Shown here piece by piece: positions 50,214 to 59,213 of a stretch of DNA of 64,000 nt (position 1 is its first letter; the number at the start of each line of letters is the position of its first letter). Origin of the DNA: Acidimicrobium ferrooxidans (lineage in GTDB: Bacteria; Actinomycetota; Geothermincolia; Fen-727; Anoxymicrobiaceae); assembly GCA_020723485.1 (NCBI GenBank), contig DYIU01000004.1, forward strand, positions 172,448-236,447, written 5' to 3'. The position numbers were made by a program, and so were the translations under genes. The notes under the pieces were generated by a model. It was not told the origin of the DNA and ran no database searches. It saw only the letters and a list, made by a program, of their open reading frames with translations.

Positions 50214-51827
50214 TCAATCTTTAGACTCGGTTACTTTCCAGGGGCTGTCTGTCTTATCGCGCTGGAGCGTGTAGGTGACGGTGTTCTTCTGGTTGGTGAC
50301 GATGTTGACAGGGGTCTGGCCCTGGTAGATCGTGTAGTTCCAGGTCTCCTCGGTCTCGATGGTCGCCACCCGCGGGGCCAGCACCTTGGAGTCGAGGTAC
50401 TTGAGGCTCCTCAGGTCGGAGGCCTGGTGCAGCCCCCTGGTTGCAAGGTCCGCTACCTGCGCCAGGTCCTGCTCGAGCTGCTTCCCGCCCGCAACGGCCG
50501 CAAGCCCCACCGGGTTCAGGTTGAAGAAGGCGTCGCTGCGCACCGCGAAGTAGTTCTGGAGCGACGTCTTGAGGTCGTTCTCCATCGCCGGTCCGGTGTC
50601 CAGCGAGACGCTGACGGTCTCCGGGGCGTAGAACTCCTTTGTCTCCGAGTCCATGCCGGGCATCTTCGCCTCTATCTCGTGCCAGCCCTCGGGGAGGTTG
50701 CGCAGGTCGAGCCCGCTCTCCACCCGCGTGTAGCGCGCCCTGACCGAGCCGTCGTCTCCCCCTCCGAATATCCAGTAGAGGTGCACGGCGGCCCTCGCGA
50801 TGTCCCCGGCGAAGCTCTTGCTCTGGGAGACTACCTGGTCCCATGAGTCCACTATCTGCTGCCACGACACGTTCCCGGTCTGCAGGCGCTCCAGGGTGTT
50901 CTTCACGTCCTCGGCTACCATGTCGAGGTCGCGCAGGAACGTCTTGAGGTCGAGAACGGAGTTCTCGAACGTGCGCAGGAGCTTCCGCACGTATTCGACG
51001 GCCTCGTCGAAGTCGTCCGGGAAGTCCTTGAGAGACAGTGCCTCCTTGAGGTCCTCGTCCTCCTCGGCTACCCCGGCGAGCATGCCGTCTACGTATATCC
51101 TGGCCCCGAGCGGCGCCACTATCGCCCTGGTCGGGCCCTCGGACAGCTTCACCTTCCAGCTTGTCGCGGGCCACGTCCCGCCGTCCTCCACCGCGAAGAT
51201 GTTGACGTCGTAAGTCTTCTCCTTGTACTGGAGCGTGGCGACGTAGGCGGACCCCTCCTCGGGGTCGGGCTGGGTGTAGCGGCCGAAGAGCCTGTTCTCC
51301 AGGTCGCGCTTCCTGACGCTGAAATCCTCGAGCCGTCCCAGGCTCTCACTCTGGAGCTCCTGCCAACCGACGAAGAACTCCTCGGTGCCGAACCTCCCGG
51401 ACTGCTGCGAGACCATCTCGTAAGCGTAACTGTACTGCCCGTGCTGGAGCCTGCCGAGGTAGCGCTCTATGGCGGCCTGGGGTGTATGGCCCGCCGCGAT
51501 GACGAACAGGGTGATGAGGAGCGCTATCACGAGGAGCAGCGTGAGCGGCACCCATATCTTGACCCACCGGGGCACCTTCGCCACGGCGTCGCCGGCCTTG
51601 ACCGCCCACGGCTCCACCTTCTTCGGCTCCCCGCGGGTCTTCTTCTTCTCGGCCCTGTAGGCCGCCCTGCGCGCCTTCCTGTCGAGGGGGGCCGCGCAGC
51701 TCGTGCAGAACTTCGCTCCGGGCTCCACCTCGGCGCCGCAGCCCGGGCAGGTCCGGGGCCTCTCTGTCTCTTCGGGGCTCATCGGCTGCCCCTCCCGGTC
51801 CATCGTACCTTCGCCGGAATCGTCCAT
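50214..51827 (-). CDS. Zinc-ribbon membrane-anchored protein
   Basis: The 537-residue protein has an N-terminal zinc ribbon CPGCGAEV...CTSCAAPL, a basic linker and one transmembrane helix (about residues 93-112). A large extracytoplasmic region follows with an IERYLGRLQHG start typical of TcaA-like/NTF2-like domains, and a helical segment around residues 250-330. It ends in a beta-rich part (ETWNYTIYQGQTP). TcaA-type proteins act in the cell envelope. It starts 4 nt after the next zinc-ribbon gene, so they form an operon. Confidence 0.82.
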   Translation of the reverse strand: MDDSGEGTMDREGQPMSPEETERPRTCPGCGAEVEPGAKFCTSCAAPLDRKARRAAYRAEKKKTRGEPKKVEPWAVKAGDAVAKVPRWVKIWVPLTLLLVIALLITLFVIAAGHTPQAAIERYLGRLQHGQYSYAYEMVSQQSGRFGTEEFFVGWQELQSESLGRLEDFSVRKRDLENRLFGRYTQPDPEEGSAYVATLQYKEKTYDVNIFAVEDGGTWPATSWKVKLSEGPTRAIVAPLGARIYVDGMLAGVAEEDEDLKEALSLKDFPDDFDEAVEYVRKLLRTFENSVLDLKTFLRDLDMVAEDVKNTLERLQTGNVSWQQIVDSWDQVVSQSKSFAGDIARAAVHLYWIFGGGDDGSVRARYTRVESGLDLRNLPEGWHEIEAKMPGMDSETKEFYAPETVSVSLDTGPAMENDLKTSLQNYFAVRSDAFFNLNPVGLAAVAGGKQLEQDLAQVADLATRGLHQASDLRSLKYLDSKVLAPRVATIETEETWNYTIYQGQTPVNIVTNQKNTVTYTLQRDKTDSPWKVTESKD

Positions 51828-51831
51828 GCTT

Positions 51832-52500
51832 TCAGCCCCCCTGGCTCATGAGCAGGAGCTGCCGCCCCCGGTCGTACGTGGTGAATATGATGCCCAGCAC
51901 CAGGAGCAGCAGGAATATGAGGGTCGCAACCTGGGCTCCCGCCGGGACTACCTGCACTACCTTGAGGTTCTTCATGAGCGACTTCAAAAGGAGGCTCAGG
52001 CCGAACGCCGCCCCCCACACCAGGAACATGAAGCCGAGGAAGAAGGTGATGAGGTGCGTCTCGAGCACCCTGCGCCTGGTCCCGATGCCCGCGACCATCA
52101 TGAGCGATATCACGAGCGGGATTATGTTCAGGAAGAAGAGCACCCGGGCCACGATTATGTCCCACCCGGTGAAGCTCCGCGAGACGAGGGACAGCCCCAG
52201 CACCTCGACCCTTATGAACGCCCACGGCGCGAACACCATCGCCATCATGAGCACGATGGCGAACGACATGATGATGGGCCCCCTGCGCATCCAGGCGATG
52301 GAGAGCGCCCTGGCGAACGTGGTGGGCTGCGCCGCGGCCTCTCCCTCGACGGCTGCCTCCACCTCACCGGCTCCCCGGACGAGTTCGCCCTCAGGCCCCG
52401 CTCCGGGGAGCTCCCGCTCCTTCAGCGGGGCGGCGCACTCCCTGCAGAACTTGCTGTCCTCGAGGTTCTCGGCGCCGCAGTTCTCGCACCGCATCATCAT
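51832..52500 (-). CDS. Zinc-ribbon multi-pass membrane protein
   Basis: The 222-residue protein has an N-terminal zinc ribbon CENCGAEN...CRECAAPL followed by about four transmembrane helices. Three ATGs in a row begin it; GGGGG precedes the first. It lies 94 nt downstream of the AOR gene on the same strand. Such zinc-ribbon/membrane proteins often take part in envelope stress or membrane organisation in Gram-positive relatives, but the function here is unknown. Confidence 0.8.
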   Translation of the reverse strand: MMMRCENCGAENLEDSKFCRECAAPLKERELPGAGPEGELVRGAGEVEAAVEGEAAAQPTTFARALSIAWMRRGPIIMSFAIVLMMAMVFAPWAFIRVEVLGLSLVSRSFTGWDIIVARVLFFLNIIPLVISLMMVAGIGTRRRVLETHLITFFLGFMFLVWGAAFGLSLLLKSLMKNLKVVQVVPAGAQVATLIFLLLLVLGIIFTTYDRGRQLLLMSQGG

Positions 52501-52594
52501 CGACCCCCTTGTAAGAAACAGCCCGGCAATGCGTCTACACTGTCCGGGCTGTCCCGCTAAACCTTACGACCGCCCGCGCGGCCGCGGGCCCGCT

Positions 52595-54649
52595 CTAGAG
52601 CTTCTCGAGCGCGTCGGCGACGTCGGAGAGGCCGAGCCTCTCGAGCCGGTCGCGCCTGGGGATGCCCCTCTCGTCGAACCCGCGGAGCCGGTAATAGTCC
52701 TCGAGCATATAATCGTAGTCGACGAACCTGCTCTTTAGCTCCTCGATGGACGCTTTCTTGAGGTCGGTCCCGCCGATCCAGGGCAGAAGCTTGCCGACCG
52801 TCGTCAGCACCTTGAAGAGGTGCGGGAGCAGGAACTTGCGGGTCATCTCCTTGTTGGAGTCCGCTATCTTCTGGTTTCTTATCTTGAAGCGCGTGGTCAT
52901 GCTCATCATGGGGAAGAGGACCTTGGCGAGGTTCGAGGTGTAGCCCTCGAGGTGTGGGACCAGGATGCGCTCGGGGATCATGTCGTCGGCCTTCCTCGCG
53001 CCGCAGAGGTTGCCGATGGCGCGCTTTGTATACCAGGCGCGGTTGCCAACATCCATGAGCTCTTCCTTGGTGTATCCGGCCCCGGTGACCGCGTTCACCA
53101 TGTCCCGGAATATCTCGATGCCGTCCATCGACCACCAGGCGTACAGGCAGATGACGGCCGAGCCCGCCAGCTGTCCCCAGGCCTGCGCCGCGATGGTCTG
53201 CGCCGCCTTGCCCTCGCGCCTCTGTGGCTTGGTGCCCTTCACGCCTACGGCCTTGAAGCTCACGTTCCCGAGCTCGGCCATCAGGTTGTCGTCGTTCACG
53301 TGGCAGGCGCCGCGTATGCCCGTGCCGTAGGTGAGGGCCATCGACCAGAGGGCCCTCGGGTCGTGCATGGGGGCTTCCAGGCCCTTGACGTGTATGGCGT
53401 ACTCCTCGCCCCCGTATTTCTTCGAGAGCGCCCTGCTCCCTTCGGCGAGCTGGTCGCCGAACCCTTCCCGCTTCGCCGTCATCTCGACCAGCTTCACCAG
53501 GAGTTCGGGCTTGTTCCAGCCCAGCTCGAGGCCGCCCGTGTCCTCCTTCGTGATGAGCCCGCGCTCGTACGCCTCGGTGGCGTAGGCGATGGTGCTCCCG
53601 GTGGAGATGCAGTCGATGCCGTACCGGTCGGTCAGCTCGTTGGCCTTGGAGACGGCCTCGAGGTTGTCGCACCGCTGCAGCGTCCCCAGGCCGGCCGCGC
53701 CCTCGTACTCGAGGCCGGGGCCCTCTTCCATTGCGAACGGCCCGGCATCTATCTTGACGACCCGCTTGCAGGCGACCGGGCACCCGTAGCAGGCGTGGGT
53801 CTTGGTCATTATCTTCTCTGCGACGGTCACGCCGGAGAGGGCGTCCATGCCCTTCTCCCACTGCGCCTCGCGCCAGTTCTTGACCGGCACGTCCGAGATG
53901 GCCATCCCCATCTCCATGTGGACGTTGGAGCCGAAGGCGTGCAGCCCGTCCGCGGTGATGCTGGTCTTTATCTCGAATATGCAGCGCTCGCGCACCGCCT
54001 TGTATGCCTCCTCGTCGGCGATGGGGGTCTTGGACTTTCCGCGGAACGCGACGGCCTTGAGCTTCTTGGAGCCCATCACCGCCCCCATCCCCGTGCGCCC
54101 GGCCAGGCTCCCCTTGTCGTTCACAATGGCGGCGAACTTGACCATGTTCTCGCCGCCCTGGCCGATCGACATCACGCGGGCGCGCTTGTCCGTCTCGGCC
54201 GTGACCAGCTCCTCGGTCTCGAATGCGTCCTTGCCCCACAGGTGCGAGGCGTCGCGTATCTCCACCCCTTCGTCGGTCACGTAGAGGTAGACGGGCTTCT
54301 CGGAGGCGCCGGTGATTATTATCCCGTCGTATCCGGTGGCCCTGAACTGGGGAGAGACCTGGCCCCCCATGCTGGACTCGCCCCAGATGCCGGTGAGCGG
54401 CGAGCGCGCGCACACCTCGAGGCGGGAGCAGCCGGGGAGGGTCGTCCCGGCCAGCGGGCCGTGCATTATCATGAGCGGGTTGTCAGGCCCCAGTGGGTCC
54501 GTGTCCCAGGCCCCCATGTCAAAGAACAGCTTTGCCGCGAGCCCCGAACCGCCGAGGTACTTGCGGTAGAGCTCGGGAGCTATCTCCATATCCTCGGTGG
54601 TCCCCGTCGTGAGGTCGACCCTGAGTATCTTCCCGTAGTATCCGTTCAA
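52595..54649 (-). CDS. aor: Aldehyde:ferredoxin oxidoreductase (tungsten-type)
   Basis: The 684-residue protein has the AOR N-domain (MNGYYGKILRVDLTTG, CSRLEVCARSPLTG) and the [4Fe-4S] ligands C287, C290 and C294 in ACYGCPVACKR. A fourth Cys lies in NLCGARKADD. GRTGMGAVMGSKKLKA binds the tungsto-bispterin. It oxidises an aldehyde to an acid and reduces ferredoxin, or works in reverse on activated acids; some family members belong to benzoyl-CoA reductase complexes. The start is a TTG at 54649 behind GGGGGGA. It is apparently the first gene of the run into the zinc-ribbon pair. The substrate cannot be read from sequence. Confidence 0.93.
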   Translation of the reverse strand: MNGYYGKILRVDLTTGTTEDMEIAPELYRKYLGGSGLAAKLFFDMGAWDTDPLGPDNPLMIMHGPLAGTTLPGCSRLEVCARSPLTGIWGESSMGGQVSPQFRATGYDGIIITGASEKPVYLYVTDEGVEIRDASHLWGKDAFETEELVTAETDKRARVMSIGQGGENMVKFAAIVNDKGSLAGRTGMGAVMGSKKLKAVAFRGKSKTPIADEEAYKAVRERCIFEIKTSITADGLHAFGSNVHMEMGMAISDVPVKNWREAQWEKGMDALSGVTVAEKIMTKTHACYGCPVACKRVVKIDAGPFAMEEGPGLEYEGAAGLGTLQRCDNLEAVSKANELTDRYGIDCISTGSTIAYATEAYERGLITKEDTGGLELGWNKPELLVKLVEMTAKREGFGDQLAEGSRALSKKYGGEEYAIHVKGLEAPMHDPRALWSMALTYGTGIRGACHVNDDNLMAELGNVSFKAVGVKGTKPQRREGKAAQTIAAQAWGQLAGSAVICLYAWWSMDGIEIFRDMVNAVTGAGYTKEELMDVGNRAWYTKRAIGNLCGARKADDMIPERILVPHLEGYTSNLAKVLFPMMSMTTRFKIRNQKIADSNKEMTRKFLLPHLFKVLTTVGKLLPWIGGTDLKKASIEELKSRFVDYDYMLEDYYRLRGFDERGIPRRDRLERLGLSDVADALEKL

Positions 54650-54754
54650 TTGTGGTCCCCCCTCTGGTCAAATTCGACGGGCCTATTCTACAGTATCGCC
54701 CTTACTCTATGGAATGAATTACGCCCGTTTGGACTGTGCCCCGGTGCATCCTGA

Positions 54755-54783
54755 CTTAAACCGGGGTCAGGCCGCGATTTAAG
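54755..54783. repeat. Possible element H (GGGGTCAGGC core)
   Basis: CTTAAA (54755) and TTTAAG (54778) flank CCGGGGTCAGGCCGCGA. The core matches elements A and C but the arms are short. It lies between the AOR and ABC transporter genes, which are divergent. The remaining part of this 239-bp gap holds no gene. Confidence 0.45.
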
Positions 54784-54888
54784 CCCCGCTCCAGCCGCAC
54801 GGGAGGTCGTCTCGCCGACGGGTGCTTTCACTGCTATCATTTACGAGATCGATCAGCCGGGAGCTGCGCGTGAGAAGAGGAGGCTCGA

Positions 54889-55803
54889 GTGCCGGCTATC
54901 TCAGTGGTCGAACTTCATAAGAGCTACGGTGCGGTCAAAGCCGTGGATGGCGTTTCCTTCGAGGTCGAGGACAGGGAGATCTTCGGAATCCTGGGGCCGA
55001 ACGGGGCGGGCAAGACCACCACCCTGGAGATAATCGAGACCCTCAGGGAACCGGACTCAGGAGAGATCACCGTCGGCGGCATGGACGTTAGAAAAGACGC
55101 GCGCGCCATCAAGGAGCTCATCGGGGTCCAGCTCCAGACGACCGTCTTCTTCGACAACCTGACCGTGCGCGAGACGGTCGACCTCTTCAGCTCGTTCTAC
55201 AGGAACCAGGTCGGTACGGAATCGCTCCTCGAGCTCGTCAGCCTCGAGGACAAGGCGGGCTCCATGCTGGATGAGCTCTCCGGGGGACAGCACAAGCGGG
55301 TCTCGATAGCCCTGGCGCTGGTCAACGACCCCAGGATAGTCTTCCTCGACGAGCCGACCACCGGGCTCGATCCCCAGGCGCGCCGAAACATCTGGGAGAT
55401 TGTGGAGCAGCTCCGGGACAGGGAGAACACGGTCGTTATCACGACCCATTACATCGAAGAGGCCGAGTACCTCTGCGACAGGGTCGCGATCATGGACCAC
55501 GGCAGGATAATCGCCATGGGCAGCCCCGACGAGCTCATCGACCGCCACTCACCGGAGAGCAACATCAGCTTCCGGCTGGAGCCCCTTCTCTCCGCCGACC
55601 TCATCGCGGCGATACCCGGGGTGAGCGACGTGCGGAGCGTCAACGGCGGATACGAGGTTACCACACTGGTGCCGCAGGAGACGCTCATCGGCATCTTCAA
55701 AGCGGCCTACGACAACGGGTCCACCGCGGACGACGTGAGCATGAAGAGGGCCACGCTCGAGGACGTCTTCCTGAAGATCACCGGCAGGAGGATAAGGCAG
55801 TGA
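54889..55803 (+). CDS. ABC transporter ATP-binding protein
   Basis: The 304-residue protein has Walker A GPNGAGKTTTLE (36-47), the signature LSGGQHKR, Walker B IVFLDEPTTGLD and the H-loop ITTHYIEEAEYLCDRV. It belongs to the ABC-2/DrrA-type exporter family. GGAGG stands 5 nt before the GTG start at 54889. Its stop overlaps the permease start by 4 nt. Substrate unknown; relatives export drugs, lipids or polysaccharides. Confidence 0.95.
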   Translation: MPAISVVELHKSYGAVKAVDGVSFEVEDREIFGILGPNGAGKTTTLEIIETLREPDSGEITVGGMDVRKDARAIKELIGVQLQTTVFFDNLTVRETVDLFSSFYRNQVGTESLLELVSLEDKAGSMLDELSGGQHKRVSIALALVNDPRIVFLDEPTTGLDPQARRNIWEIVEQLRDRENTVVITTHYIEEAEYLCDRVAIMDHGRIIAMGSPDELIDRHSPESNISFRLEPLLSADLIAAIPGVSDVRSVNGGYEVTTLVPQETLIGIFKAAYDNGSTADDVSMKRATLEDVFLKITGRRIRQ

Positions 55804-56885
55804 AGAGGTTCACGAAGTTCTTCGGCGCGAGCCTCAAGATGACGTACCGCGACAAGATAGCCCTCTTCTGGATGTTCCTCTACCCGCTCCTGCTCATGCT
55901 GCTGCTGGGAGCGATATTCGGGCGCTCCGGGCAGGCCAACATCAATCTCGGGGTCGTGGACCTCGATAAGACCCCCATCACGATGGGGGTTCAGAGCGCG
56001 CTCAAGGGGATAAAGGCCTTCAGCATAGAGAAGGGGAGCAAGGAGAAGCTGCTGCAGGACCTCTCAGATGGGAAGCTGAACGCGGTCCTGGTGCTCGACA
56101 AGGGGTTCTACGACTCGGTGACCAGCGGGGAGCCCGGCAAGGCGGTCATCTACGTCGACCAGTCGAGCGTGACCGTCGCGGACATCACCTACAGCTCCGT
56201 TAACCAGGTGCTCGACAAGATAGTCCAGGGGATGGCCAACATTCCGACCCTGGTCGAGGTAAAGCGCGAGTCGGTCGTCTCCAGCGAGCTCAGCTACGTC
56301 GACTTCATAGTCCCCGGCATACTTGCGATGACGCTCATGACCTCGGGCCTGATGGGCCTGAGCCTCGAGTTCGTCAACTATCGCGAAAAAGGCATACTCC
56401 GGCGGATAAAGGTGTCGCCCCTGCCGCTTTCCCGGTTCATAGGGAGTGAGCTCTCCGCCGCGCTCGTGATGGCGCTCATCCAGGCGGCCATCCTTCTGCT
56501 GGTAGGCTGGCTGGTGTTCAAGATCCACATCCGGGGCAACCCTGTCTACATCGTGATACTGGTCATCATCGGGGCGGCCTCGTTCCTCGCACTGGGGTTC
56601 CTCATCTCCTCTCTCACCAGGGCGCTCAAGACGGCGCAGATGGCCTCGAACGCCATCGCGTTCCCGATGATGTTCCTCTCGGGCGTCTTCTTCCCGCTCG
56701 CGATACTTCCAAGCTTCCTTGCCACCATAGCGAAGCTGCTGCCGCTCTACTACCTCGGTGACGCGCTTCGCGAGGTCATGATACGCGGCAAAGACCTCAT
56801 GGCCGTCTGGCCGGACATAGCGGTACTGGTGGGGATGGGGCTGGTCTGTTTCCTCGTCTCGATCAAGCTCTTCCGCTGGGAATGA
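55800..56885 (+). CDS. ABC-2 type transporter permease
   Basis: The 361-residue protein has an N-terminal helix, an extracytoplasmic domain of about 150 residues and about five further transmembrane helices with EKGILRRIKVSPLP and NAIAFPMMFLSGVFFPLAILP. This is the ABC2_membrane_3/YhgE-like fold. The GTG start overlaps the ATP-binding gene by 4 nt, so the two genes are translationally coupled and form one exporter. Confidence 0.92.
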   Translation: MKRFTKFFGASLKMTYRDKIALFWMFLYPLLLMLLLGAIFGRSGQANINLGVVDLDKTPITMGVQSALKGIKAFSIEKGSKEKLLQDLSDGKLNAVLVLDKGFYDSVTSGEPGKAVIYVDQSSVTVADITYSSVNQVLDKIVQGMANIPTLVEVKRESVVSSELSYVDFIVPGILAMTLMTSGLMGLSLEFVNYREKGILRRIKVSPLPLSRFIGSELSAALVMALIQAAILLLVGWLVFKIHIRGNPVYIVILVIIGAASFLALGFLISSLTRALKTAQMASNAIAFPMMFLSGVFFPLAILPSFLATIAKLLPLYYLGDALREVMIRGKDLMAVWPDIAVLVGMGLVCFLVSIKLFRWE

Positions 56886-56959
56886 CCCCCGGCTCTTTCC
56901 ACGACCGACCCTCCCAGTAATAGAATAAGACGTGACTCCAGATCACTTGGGAGGCTTGA

Positions 56960-57934
56960 TTGGCGGAGCTCAGGTGGAACCCGCTGTTGAAGACATGGGT
57001 CATAATGTCTGCCCACCGGCAGGCCAGGCCACTGCTCGAGACCGGCGCCTGCCCCTTCTGCCCCGGCTCGGGCAAGGTCCCCGACGACTACGAGATCTAT
57101 GCCTACGACAACGACTTCCCGTCGCTGATGCTCGACCCTCCGGAACCAGACATCGAGGGCGACGAGCTCATCGGGGTGCGCCCGGCGTTCGGCAAGTGCG
57201 AGGTCACGCTTTACTCGCCAAAGCATGACGTGACCCTGCCGGAGCTCCCGCTCGACCACGTGGGCAGGCTGGTCGACCACTGGGAACAGCGCTACCGCGA
57301 GCTCGGCGCGATAGAGGGCATCGACTTCGTGTTCATCTTCGAGAACCGCGGCGAGGCCGTGGGCGTCACGATGCTACACCCCCACGGCCAGATATACGCC
57401 TACCCGTACATCCCGCTCCGGGTGCAGGCCGAGCTCGACTCGTGCAGGGAATACTACGAGAAGAGCGGGGGCTGTCTCCTGTGCGAGCTCGCGCGCCACG
57501 AGCGGGAGGACGGCTCCCGCATGGTCTACCACGAGTCCGGGTACTCCGTGTTCGTCCCGCCGTTCGCCGAGTACCCGTTCCAGGTCTACATAATCCCGGA
57601 GCTCCACACAAGCTCTCTCTCGTCGATGGCGCCGGACGAGAAGCTCGGCCTCGCGAAGGCGCTGAAAGTAATCACCGGGGCGTACGACAGCCTCTTCGGC
57701 GTGCCTTTCCCGTACATGATGTGCATGTACCAGAACCCGACTGACGGCGGGCTGTACCCCCACTACCACTTCCACATCGAGTTCTTCACCCCGATGCGCG
57801 ACCGGGACAAGCTCAAGTACAACGCCTCCTCGGAAACCGGGGCCTGGGCCACCATCAACGACACGAGGCCCGAGGACAAGGCCGCCGAGCTCCGCGAGAA
57901 GGTGACTGAGCAGCTGGAACGGCTCGACGGGTGA
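56960..57934 (+). CDS. galT: Galactose-1-phosphate uridylyltransferase
   Basis: The 324-residue protein has zinc-site CPFCPG (C31, C34), the active-site HPHGQ (H140-P-H142) and later HYHFHIEFF. It exchanges UMP between UDP-glucose and galactose-1-phosphate in the Leloir pathway. The start is TTG at 56960 with GGGAGG 5 nt before. A TAGAAT hexamer at 56921 may be its -10 box. It is first in the galT-galK-galE run. Confidence 0.95.
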   Translation: MAELRWNPLLKTWVIMSAHRQARPLLETGACPFCPGSGKVPDDYEIYAYDNDFPSLMLDPPEPDIEGDELIGVRPAFGKCEVTLYSPKHDVTLPELPLDHVGRLVDHWEQRYRELGAIEGIDFVFIFENRGEAVGVTMLHPHGQIYAYPYIPLRVQAELDSCREYYEKSGGCLLCELARHEREDGSRMVYHESGYSVFVPPFAEYPFQVYIIPELHTSSLSSMAPDEKLGLAKALKVITGAYDSLFGVPFPYMMCMYQNPTDGGLYPHYHFHIEFFTPMRDRDKLKYNASSETGAWATINDTRPEDKAAELREKVTEQLERLDG

Positions 57935-58042
57935 GCGGCGGGCCGGCGGCTTTCAGTTTGCGCCTCCACTCGGGTAAAATCGAACCCCGGAACCGCGCTC
58001 CGGCGCGGACCCGGGGGCCGGAAGACGCGGACGGGGGTCTGG

Positions 58043-59203
58043 ATGCTTGAAGAATCGGAGATAAGACAGAGGTTCCTCGACTTCGAAGCGCGCTTCGGGC
58101 GGGGAGGGGTCATTGACCTCTACTACGCGCCAGGGCGTGTGAACCTCATCGGCGACCACACCGACTACAACGGCGGGTACGTGCTCCCCATAGCGGTGGA
58201 GCAGGGCACATACCTGATGATAAGGGCGTCGGAGCTCTCCCCGGCGCGGCTTTACTCCGAGAACGTGATGCTCGACGCCCGCATCTTCCCCGCCGACCTG
58301 ACCCCGGCCGAAGACTGGGCGGATTACGTCAGGGGCGTGTACTTCTACGCGCGGGAATTCTGCCGCGACCTGCCGCCGTTCGACGCGCTGTTCTTCGGGG
58401 ACCTTCCGCTGGAAGCGGGGCTCTCCTCCTCTGCATCCATCGAGGTGGCGACCGCCCTCGGGCTGGAAAGCCTCGGGTGTAAGCTCGCCAGGGAGGATGT
58501 GGTAAAGGTCGCCCTGAAGTCGGAGAACGATTTCGTCGGCATGCCCTGCGGCGTAATGGACCAGTTCAGTGTCACCTACGCGAAAGCCGGGCACGCCCTG
58601 TTCCTCAACAGCGGGAGCCTCGAATACCGCCAGGTGCCTTACACCCTGCAGGAGTGCGCCCTCGTGGTCGGCAACACCGGCGTTCGCCGAAACCTGCTGG
58701 AGACCGACTACAGGCGCCGCAGATCGGAGTGTGAGGAGGCGCTCGACCTCCTGTCGAAAAAGCTCGGGCCGAGGAAGAACCTGGCCGAGGTCACCATCAA
58801 CGAATTCGAGAGGGCGCGGTACTCCCTGCCCCCGCTGCTGGAGAAGCGCGCCGAGCACGTCATTTACGAGAACGTCCGGGTCGAAGAAGCGGCGAGGTGC
58901 CTGGAAGCGGGTGACTCCGCCACCCTGGGACACCTGATGAACCGGTCGCACGAGTCCCTGCGCGACCTGTTCGAGGTCTCATGCCAGGAGCTGGACGCCC
59001 TGCAGGAGGTCTCGATCGACCAGCAGGGGGTGCTCGGAGCCCGGATGACGGGTGCGGGCTGGGGAGGGTGCGTAATCGTGCTCATCAAGAAGGACATGGT
59101 GGAAAGATACCTGAGAAGGGTCCCGGGACTATACTGGCAGTCTACCCACTACGACGCGGAGTTCGTCGTCACCTCGCCCGGCGGCGGCGCCAGGAAGCTC
59201 TGA
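58043..59203 (+). CDS. galK: Galactokinase
   Basis: The 386-residue GHMP kinase has the galactokinase signature GRVNLIGDHTDYNGGYVLP (31-49), the ATP-binding GLSSSASIEVATALG and the GAGWGGCVIVL C-terminal motif. It phosphorylates galactose at C1. It lies 108 nt after galT and 10 nt before galE. A GGGGGT site precedes the ATG. Confidence 0.96.
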   Translation: MLEESEIRQRFLDFEARFGRGGVIDLYYAPGRVNLIGDHTDYNGGYVLPIAVEQGTYLMIRASELSPARLYSENVMLDARIFPADLTPAEDWADYVRGVYFYAREFCRDLPPFDALFFGDLPLEAGLSSSASIEVATALGLESLGCKLAREDVVKVALKSENDFVGMPCGVMDQFSVTYAKAGHALFLNSGSLEYRQVPYTLQECALVVGNTGVRRNLLETDYRRRRSECEEALDLLSKKLGPRKNLAEVTINEFERARYSLPPLLEKRAEHVIYENVRVEEAARCLEAGDSATLGHLMNRSHESLRDLFEVSCQELDALQEVSIDQQGVLGARMTGAGWGGCVIVLIKKDMVERYLRRVPGLYWQSTHYDAEFVVTSPGGGARKL

Positions 59204-59213
59204 GGAGTACGCT

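Noticed and set aside
52820-54754. Plus-strand open frame of 644 codons
   Set aside because: Antisense to the AOR gene; no recognisable domain and composition typical of a reverse shadow.
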